This document shows positions 33,115 through 43,034 of a DNA stretch of 64,000 nt, one piece after another (within the stretch, counting starts at the first letter, position 1; each line of letters begins with the position of its first letter). The notes under the pieces are model-generated. The model was not told the DNA's origin. It ran no database searches and worked only from the letters and a program-made list of their open reading frames with translations. The position numbers and the translations under genes were made by a program. Origin of the DNA: Jackrogersella multiformis (Eukaryota > Ascomycota > Sordariomycetes > Xylariales > Hypoxylaceae). The DNA lies in assembly GCA_902806575.1 (NCBI GenBank), contig CADCXD010000008.1, forward strand, positions 2,666,001 to 2,730,000, in the 5' to 3' direction.

Positions 33115-34490
33115 TTAGACAGACGAGGACTTGTAGTTATGCTCCGACAACACCATGTCGTGTCTCACTATCACGCCCTCCAGGGGGTAGCTTTCGGTGT
33201 TCGTGTCCGCGAAACCATCATCTCCTCGGCTGCTGCTGACGTCGACGTGGTGGTTTCTATAATAGCCGACGGGGGGCGAAGGTATCATCACTGTCGGCAA
33301 GTCGTTCGAACGAGCCATCGCTATGGTCAAGCCGCTTCCGGTGCGTGACCTTTCCGGCCGAAGTAGCGCTCCGCCCGCCCGCGGGGGGTTCCTCGGATAG
33401 GTTGCTGGCATGGCTCTTGAGCGGGTCGCCATATCGCAGCGTACGATAGACGGGCACCAACGTCGGGAGGCACGCGCCGATGATAGCCACGTAGATCTCG
33501 ACCACGGTCGCGACGCCCGGGACGAACAATTGCTCTGCTCCGGTCAGTGCGTGGCGCACGATGCCCTGCTCGCCAGCTCAGCTTACTTGTCAAGTTGGTA
33601 ATGCCCTTTTCCCACATGAGAGCCGTGGATATTGTACGGACTAGACTTGCCGCGAGCGCTCTGAGATAGTTTAGCCACCCGCGGTATTCCGGGGCGACGC
33701 CCGCGATAGAGCGAGGTAAAGTAAAGTAAAGTAGTAGAAAGGCTTACATGCTACCCAGGAGGAAGACGCAGCATATGTTTATCTTCCGCCGCGTCGTGGT
33801 TTGCAGCTTCGTGACTTCTCTAATGGGCAGGATCAAGGTAAAGAAGTCGATGATGGAGTTGACGATCGAGTTGCTTAGGAAGCCGAGGATCAAGTCGAGA
33901 CATTTGGTTGTCGGTAGCGACTGAAGCTCTGTAAACCAGTAGGCCTCTAGGGGCCTGCATTGCACGAATTTTAGTATAGTTACAATGATGCACCAGGCGA
34001 CACACATTGAACCGAGTATCTTGCAGCCGATATTCACGGCCGGTGTCGGGAAGATGCGCCTGTAGAAGACAAGCACGGATAGCTTTATCAGGGGAGAGCT
34101 ATACGTGTAGGCGAGTTCGCATACGAATATAGACTACTCGTCTTCTATTAGTAGCCGCCATGAATAGGGGTTGGTCAATGCCCAAACCTGGAACATGACG
34201 ACGGCAGAGTTTGGGTCCTCGGCCGCCGTTAACCTCGCATCTCGTCCCATCCCCCCATCCACTATAGCGACGAACGACCCGGCCATGAGAGCATGATGGG
34301 TAATAAGCGCGGCCAGGCATACATAAGAATCTAGTCCGAACGGCTGGCGGGTCAGTCTCCTTGCCCAGAACCGCAAGGCGACGACGATGCTGGTGAAAAA
34401 TGCGAGGATGCTGATGCTGATGACGGCTGCGAGGCCGGCGTCCGAGTAATCCAGCGGCGGCTGTATGGTCGAAGGGTCGGTTGTTGACAT
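33115..34490 (-). CDS. fungal rhodopsin-domain (SAT4/PTH11-like) integral membrane protein, C-terminus frameshifted
   Basis: Exons 34490-34188, 34133-33748, 33660-33587 and 33534 onward join in frame. They encode a seven-helix fungal 'rhodopsin' membrane protein: FLDSYVCLAAL-type loop, CELAYTYSSPLIKLSVLVFYRRIF, CRPLEAYW, LDLILGFLSNSIVNSIIDF, LPIREVTKLQ, and EIYVAIIGACLPTLVPVYRTL. These hallmarks identify the SAT4/PTH11-like family, of unknown ligand, at the plasma or vacuolar membrane. In the continuing frame the protein would stop at 33257 (346 residues). The typical charged tail, YPLEGVIVRHDMVLSE, lies one frame away and ends at 33115. No intron I tested reconnects it, so either an indel has truncated the protein or the sequence has a local error. 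Confidence 0.78.
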
Positions 34491-35369
34491 TCTCCGGGTT
34501 TAAGATGCGTAAGCTCAATAGCTCAAGGGCTAGGCCTAAATAGTAGAAATGAAGGGAAACCGGCGAATTGCCATACCTGAAGAAGAGTTGCGAGACGAAG
34601 GCATTTCAATTCGGGCTTGCGTGATCGCAATAAGCTACTTCCACCCTCGACGTCCTAGGTATCCTAGACAGATTACTTCCTACCGGTATCGCAATGGGGA
34701 TGTTTGGTTACGAATAATAGTTATTTTCTATTTATAATACTTACGTCCATCCTCACCTAGGTACCGGTAACCATACCTTCATTGACCGAGTATTATTGTA
34801 TGAGTAAGAAATGTTTTGTAGTAACTGGAGGATTTAAAACTCCTTTTTTCTCGTTACTTACCATAGCAGCCTTAGGTAGGTACCTATATAACAATGGCAT
34901 CTAAGTAGGCTGTAGAAGGGCTGATTTCAGCCGTCATTGTTGGTTCGGCCCTATTAATGTGACACTATAGGGGTCATCGTGGATGCGTTCCGTATACAGT
35001 GTAACACAAAAAACAACAGATACGATGCAGTCCTAGAAATACAAAGGATACCTTCGTGCTTACCTTAGGTACCTAGGTAGGTAATCAACGAGGTACAAAA
35101 CGTGGTGAAGCCAATCAATTGTCAATATAACAAAACGCACCGAGTCGCTATGATGTTACCTTAAGCCTCTTTCCTCCCTTTTATATCAATTTTTACTCGC
35201 TCGGTTTTCTCGTTAGCCAGAGGCATCAGTAGCACTAGAACAACATATACTTCACCAGGTTGACGTAGATTATTTCCGAGCGTCTTGGAGCAACATGGCG
35301 AGTCGAGAGACGTCCGCCGATCTCGTACCAACCACCGAGATTATTTTTCCAACTATTATATACCGTCAT
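34491..35369. other. intergenic region
   Basis: AT-rich, with several CCTAGG palindromes (near 34756 and 35066). No gene recognised. Confidence 0.5.
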
Positions 35370-35735
35370 GGTTATCGCACGCTTGCCATACTATGTCGCC
35401 GTAGCCCTGATCCCGAAGAAACTTCTTGAGAAAGGGGTGCGAACGCTGTCTTCTTCGCGCAGCACCGTCTCTCCGGTTACGGAGGTGCGAACCCATTCCC
35501 GGCTGCACTACAGGACGCGCTGCCTAGCTACCTCTTTCTTCTAAACAAGCTGCTATTCGACGACATTACCCAGTGGACGAACGAGATGCGTGCAGTTGAC
35601 GGGAATGTAATGGAGGTGCAGGTCGAGCAGGCTGCGGTCCACGACACGTTCTTCGTTGGTGAGCATCTGGGTTTTGAGGAGAGCGCCTGGGACGTCGCGA
35701 CGAAGATCGGGAAATCTGTTCGCAAGTTTAGTGCT
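35370..35735 (+). pseudogene. alpha/beta hydrolase relic with catalytic middle deleted
   Basis: The left part reads MVIARLPYYVAVALIPKK, a typical N-terminal anchor of fungal alpha/beta-hydrolase-3 type esterases. From 35451 another frame reads HRLSGYGGANPFPAALQDAL (oxyanion-hole region and following helix). It then jumps without a break to LLFDDITQWTNEMRAVDGN and AAVHDTFFVGEHLGFEESAW (C-terminal His region). The intervening part, expected to contain the GDSAGG nucleophile and the acidic residue, is absent. The piece between the anchor and HRLSGYGG is also mostly missing. The catalytic serine is gone, so this cannot be an active hydrolase. The family assignment is from motif memory. Confidence 0.65.
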
Positions 35736-36199
35736 ACCTACCTAGGTACCTAGTTAGGTAGATTGTCTGTGATAATTGTCAGATTGGTGAAGTAGCAAAT
35801 TCATATTAGATTTAAGTGTAAGGAGGGGAATATGGTACGCTATTGTACATTATTTAAGAGCCCTCAGTTTCCGAATGAAGTGGAACAAGGATTAGACGGG
35901 AAGCCATACGGGACGGGACGGGTATACCCGGCCTACCCCGGTAAGCTGTAGGGATAATAAAACCCGAGCGAGTGGCTTGGTGGAGCTATCTCCACATTAT
36001 TACTACCTACCTAGGTAGTACCTAGCTAAATAGAAAGCTAATCTACAGGTAGCTGTCTACATGTAGGTACCTGTATGTTGTGAGGCACTATGCTTCGATT
36101 AATACAACGGCATAGGCACAATATGTCTTACTTACCTTTTTTTACCCTAGGTAGCTGCCTGGGTACCTACCTAGCCCCAGCGTCCGCAGTCGTCCTTAA
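35736..36199. other. spacer between two relics
   Basis: AT-rich, with dense CCTAGG palindromes at 35737-35758, 36004-36025 and 36147-36175. No coding sequence seen. Confidence 0.5.
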
Positions 36200-37345
36200 C
36201 CCATTCGAACTTCTACCGCAATCTCGAAGAGGTGCTCGACACGCGCCGGTCCTCTAGCCTCGACCTATTACCCTATCGTGGAGAATGCATGGCAGGTCAG
36301 CGACGCGGTCGACCTTTGCTCCCGCGACGTCATGTCCCTAGACCGCGTTTCTCGCCGAGCTAGCGCGTTATCCAACTTTCAGTACGAGGTCGAGTGGCGG
36401 GCGTACACCTTATGGAAGGTAATTGAACGTGCTTAAAGCAGGCGGAGCGGAGTGGGACATCGCAACATCCCACGGCGCCGAAACCGGGTTACTCGTAGGC
36501 TCGGCTTTCGAGGCTAACGTTGCCGTTTGGACCCCACTGCCGCGGACCGGCGATGTCGTTATGTACGACGCCTTGGTACACGCGAGCACCCATTACGAGG
36601 GCGCCAAGCAGAGCCTAGGTAGCTATAGAAAAGTTACAGTTCCCGCATAACGACGTCGGAGGCTTCCGCGATGTACTGCTCGAGATCTTCGAGTCTCGGA
36701 GATTGGTCCGCCAGGGGAAACGCTCGATCCTCGTCGTGGTCGAGTCAGTACACAACATGGATGGTGACGTATGTGCGCTACAAGAGCCAGTCGATATTGC
36801 CTACGAGGTTTCTAGTAAGCAGGGCAACACCCAATTCGTGGTGGATGAGGCACATAGCGTTGGAGTCGTTGGCCCCAAGGGTGCGGGACTGGTTTGTGAG
36901 TTGGGATTGCAGAAGGATATCACGGTAGTAATACATTCATATGGTACAGCAATAGGCACTACGGGAGGTACGTCTACACCCATCTTCTTATGCACTTAGT
37001 CCTTTAATACTCGAAGCTCCGAACATCGTAGCGATCATACTTGGAAACAAGATAAAGAGGTGCATTGGCAAACTTTTCACGGTCTATCGTATACACCACT
37101 TCGCCTTCCTTTCCGTTCGTTGCCTCCATCAAATCAGGGTACACGATGCTCGAGGCTGGGAGGGCCGATTTTTCTTTGCGCATATTATACTAATTTCTAC
37201 TCTCCCAAAGTATACCTGGTGGCTCTACTTCTACCTTCTCGCCTTATCATTATATATTTTCCCTGTAGAGCACCCCACCATGCCCCATGGTCAGGCATGA
37301 CTCCAAGTCATCCTCCACGCCTCAAACTATCAGGCCCTGCTGTAC
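36200..37345 (+). pseudogene. alpha-oxoamine-synthase-like (AONS/KAPA-synthase type) PLP enzyme, broken
   Basis: Fragments in changing frames follow a class II aminotransferase: HSNFYRNLEEVLDTRRSSS (about 36202), then TYYPIVENAWQVSDAVDL (about 36263). GAETGLLVGSAFEANVAVW and DALVHASTH follow (36475-36590), then VVDEAHSVGVVGPKGAG (about 36838-36890) and HSYGTAIGTTGG (about 36934). The C-terminal TWWLYFYLL and FPVEHPTMPHGQ come last (about 37210-37305). The frame changes several times, an in-frame TAA (about 36420) and TGA (about 37298) interrupt it, and sequence between 36980 and 37130 does not match. At 36946-36948 a Thr codon sits where the SYGK-type Schiff-base lysine is expected. Intact relatives condense an acyl-thioester with an amino acid, in biotin-like, sphingoid or polyketide-amine pathways. 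This copy is dead. Confidence 0.75.
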
Positions 37346-37360
37346 ACCCCCTTTAAGCAT

Positions 37361-38529
37361 CTAGGTTAAAGGCCTTATCCTTGTTGACCTTCGGAGCGCG
37401 CTCGGCTGCTTCGAGGTATTCGCGCCGACGTGTTCAATGTCTTCCGGGTTATCGCTTTCTAGCTTATCGTCGCTCGAGTTTCTGGTGTCGTGTTGCAACG
37501 CCGGGGCGGGCATCGTGACAGGGTCTTCAAAGCTAGCCGGTGGTCTTGGAGCCCCATTTTTAGTAGCAAGTTTATCTTCTCGCACCTCTTTTTCCAATGC
37601 AACTCTGCGCTCGTTGATGCCCCATTCGTGTATGTTCATTAAGGCGTCTTGGAATGCAGCAATCCGAGGTCTCTTGCCCAAATCAACCCAATTCGTTTCA
37701 CCTAAGATGAAACTGGTCTCTTCCATGGTTCCAGTCATCCACATAATAGATATGGCTGCAATTTTTTCAACGATATATAGCCCAAAGATGGTGTTGTTGG
37801 TCCTTATTAGCCTGTTGGTAGAGAAAAGAGCTGCCGAACACGATGTAAGAAGTTGATTAGTAGCCTTAATAACTCCACCATTCTCTCCAGTCTCGTATTC
37901 CGCTATAAGGTACGGGAACGCTACTCCTTCAGAGGTTATTTGGTATCTTGATAGTATCGACTCTGTTTCATCTTCATCTCCCAATATATCTTGAAGCCAC
38001 TCGATTCCATATCCATTAGTCACATCCGGCTTTGAGGCCTTCAAATTTCGGAAATTCCGAAAGATAGTTCCTGATCGCGACATTTCGCGGCAGCCCGGTT
38101 CTGAGGGAGTCATAATAGTATATCTCCCATTCCTGAACGCTTCTATCCACCGCAAGCTTGTAGCCCATCGAATAGCCGTCACGGGATATGGGAAACAAAT
38201 GGGTCGTTTTTACTGTCGAACGTGTGTTTATTGAACTTGTAAAATATCCGTCTGGCATCCTCGAAGAGATCTATTGATACGTCGTAATACGTGCGATTGT
38301 CAGGATACGCACGAGTCTTCATCATCCGAGTCGTGAGATCGGAAGCCCACTGAGGGGTCTCCGAGGGTTGTATTTTCCTGCTTTGTTCAAAGATACGGTT
38401 CGCAGATAGAATTCTAAAGTATTCCCGATAATCGACTGAACTCGTGCTAGAGGTATTATGTGTGCGAGATGAAGCTACCCGAGATGGAGTGCATGTTCTA
38501 ACCATACCGTCGCTTTGGTAATCAAGCAT
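37361..38529 (-). pseudogene. fungal DUF protein (PD-(D/E)XK-like), frameshifted
   Basis: Three overlapping minus-strand frames together make one coherent protein. They are 38529 to about 38200 (YYDVSIDLFEDARRIFYKFN), about 38200-38035 (YKLAVDRSVQEWEIYYYDSL, NYLSEFPKFEGLK) and about 38040-37361 (GVAFPYLIAEYETGENGG, KATNQLLTSCSAALFSTNRL, GLYIVEKIAAISIMW, WGINERRVALEKEV). The arrangement of a FPYLIAEY-type strand followed by an ATNQ helix resembles fungal DUF7924-type proteins with a restriction-endonuclease-like fold (tentative). No splice sites explain the two frame changes near 38195 and 38035, so the gene appears inactivated. The C-terminus is disordered and Ser/Arg-rich. Confidence 0.55.
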
Positions 38530-39771
38530 ATCCCAGTAGGTACTCAGGAGAGGCTAGGCTTGGAGTTGGTGTGCCTAATTCGATACCTTTCCTCCAGTGG
38601 TCGGAAGGGGGGAGGGGAAACGGCGTAAGAGACTCGGTACTACTAGTAGAAAAGTACCTAGGTATTCGAGGGGCGGCTGTGTTGGACAGGAATTTGCCTA
38701 CGAAATTGTTTTGTTGGTATACCTAGAGATATAACCTAGTAGACTTATTTAATTTAAAGTAAAAATTCACCTTTCGAGTCTTCATGCCTTTTTTTTTATA
38801 GTAACGACGAAAATAACGACGTCGATGAAGACCAGTGTGATGATGCCGTTTGGAGCTTGGTATTTCGCCTCTAGATATCGGGATAAGTATACGCATTTTC
38901 GACCGTTCGATTTCGGAGGATATATCATACCTTGCTTTTGATAGTTTAAGGGTCGGGTTTTAGTCTCAAATGATGGGGCTACGCCGCCGTTGAGTGTGGT
39001 GCGCCATAATCAACATAGGTAATATAAGAGCAAAGCCGTTTACGTAAGGCAGCGCAGTATAAAAGAGCTGATATCACAGATAGGTGAGCTTAGCCAGGTA
39101 TTAAGATGTCTAGATCGATATACGTGACAGTGTTTAATTGTAAGTCAGGTACATAGGTAAAAGTAAAGGCTCTGAGCCTCATAGGCTCGGGCCAGCCATA
39201 CAAGAACAGTTGATTACCTACCTGTATGTAAGCAAGTAATCTATAGAGCACAGACCCTAAAGTGTGATAATAGCTGATACAAGAATTCACACTGCTCTTC
39301 GAAATATACTTAGGTACGTTGCAATTTTTTGATGATATATGATATATGATATGTGATATACTTGAGATTTAATGCAGCTGACGTTTATTTGCAGGGTTTC
39401 CTTAATCTACCTGATCTACTCGAATAGGTGCTCTTTACTGTAATACAGGGCTAACGCCTTATCGATCACTTTATTCTTTAACAGGTCACCTTATTATTTA
39501 ATAAGTATCGAGCTGTCGGCGACTATTAGGTATGCAGTTATAGTTAAGGGAATAGCAAAAGCCAGTCTCTCCGCAATCTGCTAGGGGGCTACGTGGCGAG
39601 CCCCCACGCCCACGGAAATTTAATAGGTAGTTATAATTACATACAGTTTGGAATATAAGCCAACTAATCTGGCAGAAATCATACATTAGCGCGAGTGATA
39701 ATTATAGATCCCAGGTTAAGCTGTGAATAGACTTCGTAGTTCCTGTCTTAGAACACTAATTGAAATCCTGT
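38530..39771. other. intergenic region with a duplicated flanking repeat
   Basis: AT-rich. 39495-39570 is one copy of a repeat shared with 41598-41680, and 39680-39771 resembles 42940-43034 (see repeat entries). No gene found. Confidence 0.55.
39495..39570. repeat. flanking repeat copy 1 (TATCGAGCT...GCAGTTA...TTAAGGGAA)
   Basis: This block shares the ordered words AGTATCGAGCTGTCGGCGAC, TATGCAGTTA and TTAAGGGAA with 41600-41665, differing by point changes and small indels. It lies downstream (3') of the surface-protein gene at 39772. Confidence 0.6.
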
Positions 39772-40973
39772 TTAGTCCCTTTCCGCATTTAGCTCGTGGG
39801 GGCGTGGTTCTCTCTCCGCATATAGCTCGCGAGGATTTGACACCGCGTTCAATTCTTGAGGATACGAGTCCGCATTTAGCTCGTGAGAATATGGTTGTTG
39901 AAGTTGAAAATTCCATTGTGATTTATCGCCCTCTTGAGCTTCTGTAGGTTCAGTGATGAGTTCGGATTGCATCCGTCGCTTTCGTCGCCGCATTAACATG
40001 ATTGTGACAGCCGCAATCAAAGCTATAGCTCCAAGTCCACACTTCAACAGCGAGAGTCAGTAATTACTTCTTTAGGTAAAGGGTTCAGGGGTTTCAGGCA
40101 TGTCTTAGGAGCAAGAACTCCTCAGTCAGCCCACAGCCCGATTAGGAATATTGACTCCTAAGACAAGCAAAGAAGGGGGGAAAGGAACTCTCGATATTAC
40201 ATACTCCGATCCCAATCCCGGCGGCAGCACCAGTACTCAACCTCGACGAACTAGTTCCCTCGTCACCCGTCTCAACTGGCGCAGTCGGCGTGGTCGTGCT
40301 AGAGCTACTCTGGGTAGACATCGATATACTATTCGATAAGGTAACCGGGATTTCTCCAGTTGCCATACGAACAATTGGCCCATAGGCTAGAATAGCGGTA
40401 TTCCACCATGTCTCGGTGGTTGTTGCGGCGTTGACTTTGGTAGTTGACCCTGCTGAATCGACCTCGAAGTAGAACTCGCTAACGGCGAAAGTCGTGGTCT
40501 CGCTGAACCACGACCAACATCCGAAGGCATCGGTACCGCGTTGAGAGAGGCATGAATATGAACTTTGTCCAGGAGACACGAATCAATAAAGTACACAACG
40601 AGAAATACGATACGTGTGAAAACTCTTTGCTTGACATGAATTGCTATCTTGCTAGCTATTACTACAAATGAATATGGAGATTCGTTATTTCTACATACCT
40701 CGGACAACATGTGACCTCCCTTTGCGATAATGTCCCACCCGTAGGAGATGTCTCAACTTGGCATGCGGTTGTATAACCCGAGGGGCAGGCTCCTGGAGAA
40801 TAATAATAGGATTCGAAAGGTCGGAAATTTGTAGGCAAGCAGGCAGACGACGCCGCATCACCAACGCCATATTGGATCCATTTACTTTTGTTGTTGTTCG
40901 TGGCGATGAAAGTAGACGCACAGTCTACGCCACTAGGCGTAAAAATAGTAGTGAGCGGCCCTAGATTCGTCAT
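39772..40973 (-). CDS. Mid2-like single-pass surface protein, paralogue A
   Basis: Three exons (40973-40699, 40562-40205, 40041-39772) give 300 residues. The ectodomain has TIFTPSGVDCASTF, YGVGDAASSACLPTNFRPF, YYYSPGACPSGYTTACQ and a CCP motif at the first splice, then YSCLSQRGTDAFGCW. A Ser/Thr/Pro stalk leads to a transmembrane helix (GAAAGIGIGCGLGAIALIAAVTIML, interrupted at the DNA level by a 163-bp intron). The RRRKRRM stop-transfer and a cytoplasmic tail with repeated P.ELNA/ELYA motifs follow. It is likely a cell-surface sensor. No signal peptide is visible at MTNLG, so a short upstream 5' exon is probably missing. It is a paralogue of the gene at 43035-44047. Confidence 0.8.
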
Positions 40974-41597
40974 CGCGAAGCTGTCTGTAATAAACTACCT
41001 AAGTTAAGAGGTAAGCAAAGATGGATATCGAGGGGCATCCTCAGAAGGTAAAATCTAAAAGGGCAATGAGAGAGGTGGTCGCCATCTCTATCTAAAGAGA
41101 TTCTTCAGCCCTAAGAAGCAAATAACAGCGAGATTAAGGCCAAAAGGGGGGTAGCGGGCGGTGAGGATGGGTAACATCCACTAGGGGTAGGTTAGGTATT
41201 CAGCTAGTAGAAAGATGTGAGATAAAGTAAGCACTAATGTTATAATTAGATACATACCTATTGAAGGCACTCTAGTTAAGGGGATTGCTGCAAAAGCACA
41301 TAGGTAATGTATTACTTATGTACTACTACACACCTGAAACTGAAGCTATTCTCAGTGTTAACTTAGGTAAATACCTAGGTACCTAATACTCCTTTGTACA
41401 TATAGCGCACCATCTCCAGGCTATTCCGTATGGCCCACAGCCATAAAGTTATATAGCTACAAAGCCAGCTGGCAATAAATACCTAGGTATTAAAGGTACA
41501 TACTGTAATTTATATGCGAAAATACAGTAATGGTTATAATAGCCCGGGCATATGAGGTTCTGGCGGTTTAGCGGTTTAGGTTATATGGCCCGTCGTC

Positions 41598-41680
41598 TAT
41601 TTAACAGGTATCGAGCTATAAGCGACGACTAGGCATGCAGTTAAGGGAAAATGACAAAGATCCCTAGATTTTAGCCAGGC
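41598..41680. repeat. flanking repeat copy 2
   Basis: Shares AGGTATCGAGCTATAAGCGAC, CATGCAGTTAAGGGAAAA with copy 1 at 39495-39570. It lies downstream (3') of the paralogue at 43035, but about 1.3 kb away instead of about 0.2 kb, consistent with extra sequence gained between repeat and gene. Confidence 0.6.
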
Positions 41681-42939
41681 TGCTAGGTTAAATTAATAAT
41701 AAGTTACTTAACCTAACATATCTAGTTTATTAAGGCTGAAGGCTCTTTTATCCGGCAGCCCAGTGAAGCCTCCCACATACACATAAGCCTTTAACCTAGT
41801 AGTAAGCGACATGTTAGCCGCTGACCAATGAAAGCTCCTCATCCACTGTGGTTTTATTATGAATGTCTTGGATCTTTTCGCTTGAGTGGTTTGACTTGCG
41901 CTGAAGCGCCGAAGTCTTCTTATAGCGATTGCGGCACGGTATAACATTGGTCAGGGGAGATACCGAACTCCTATAGTAATACGTGTTAGGCTCGTAAGTC
42001 ACGATCCGTAGCAAGGCATATATATATAGGTACCGCATTGGCGTATCTTGCACTGGTGGATAGGTACCTACCTAAGGTATGTTCAAATATAATCCGCTGC
42101 AGCCACCTCATCATGTCAAGTTTCTGTCAAAATTATATTCCGCTAACAAACTACCAATCATGTCTTGTTTCTCTCCCTGCCCGATATTTCGTTGGCCGCA
42201 GCACGCTATTGCCGGCACCTAGTTGGGCTTAGCTTGAAGCCTTAGGTTAAGCGCTTCGTAATTCATTGCGAAGAGAAACGCGACAACTCTTCCCATAATA
42301 TCCAAAGGTGATGTGCTCTTCATAAATGACACGGCAGTAGTATGTGAGGGTTTCAACGAGAGTGGCGCAAACATGAAGATGTAATTACCTTTGAGATCCT
42401 ATGACTTCCATGATTTAAAGAGTTATGATGAGTTGATGCGAGACTTATAATTATTACACTGTCTTGCTCGAGGGCGTTACGGATCTGTGATAGTCATATC
42501 CGAATTAGGTACCTATTTTCAAAAGTAGTTGTCCTTGGCGTCCTAAATGTAATTGATCGACAGCTTTCTCTACCTACTTAGGTATCACCATCCATCTAAA
42601 CTACTAATTACAGTATATACCCATTAGGTAGGTAAACAGCGGTCAAAAAAAAAGGCTATGACAGCTGCACGAGTATGGACGCTGCATAAGTAGGTATATA
42701 AGTTATACATTAGTTTTATGGCATTAATAAAAATGAACAAGCGATACAGTCATTTAGCATCTTATTTTAAGTGTTATTAAGTTGGATATAGGTATTAACG
42801 TTTTCATGATTTAGTAATTCCAAGTTGAAAAATTAGATATCCATCATTGATATCTTCTAAGCTACATAGTTTACATAGACAAAAAGCCAGTTCCGTGATT
42901 TATAGGTATCGAATATTAACCAAACATTATCAACTACCG

Positions 42940-43034
42940 AAACTCCTACATTAACGCTCATGATGATTAGTAATTACAGACCTTAGATCGTGTATAGCAT
43001 TCCCGGCTCTTATCCTAGAACACCATAATAAATT
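42940..43034. repeat. 3' flank homologous to 39680-39771
   Basis: CTACATTA..GCTCATGATGAT..TAATTA..TCCTAGAACAC..CCCTTTCCGCA matches, with many substitutions, the sequence just 3' of paralogue A. It shows that the duplication unit extended beyond the coding region. Confidence 0.6.

Larger units (their letters stand above)
40974..43034. other. intergenic region between the surface-protein paralogues
   Basis: AT-rich. It holds the upstream region of paralogue A and the 3' flank of paralogue B, repeat copy 2 (41598-41680), and CCTAGG palindromes near 41366 and 41480. No gene recognised. Confidence 0.5.
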
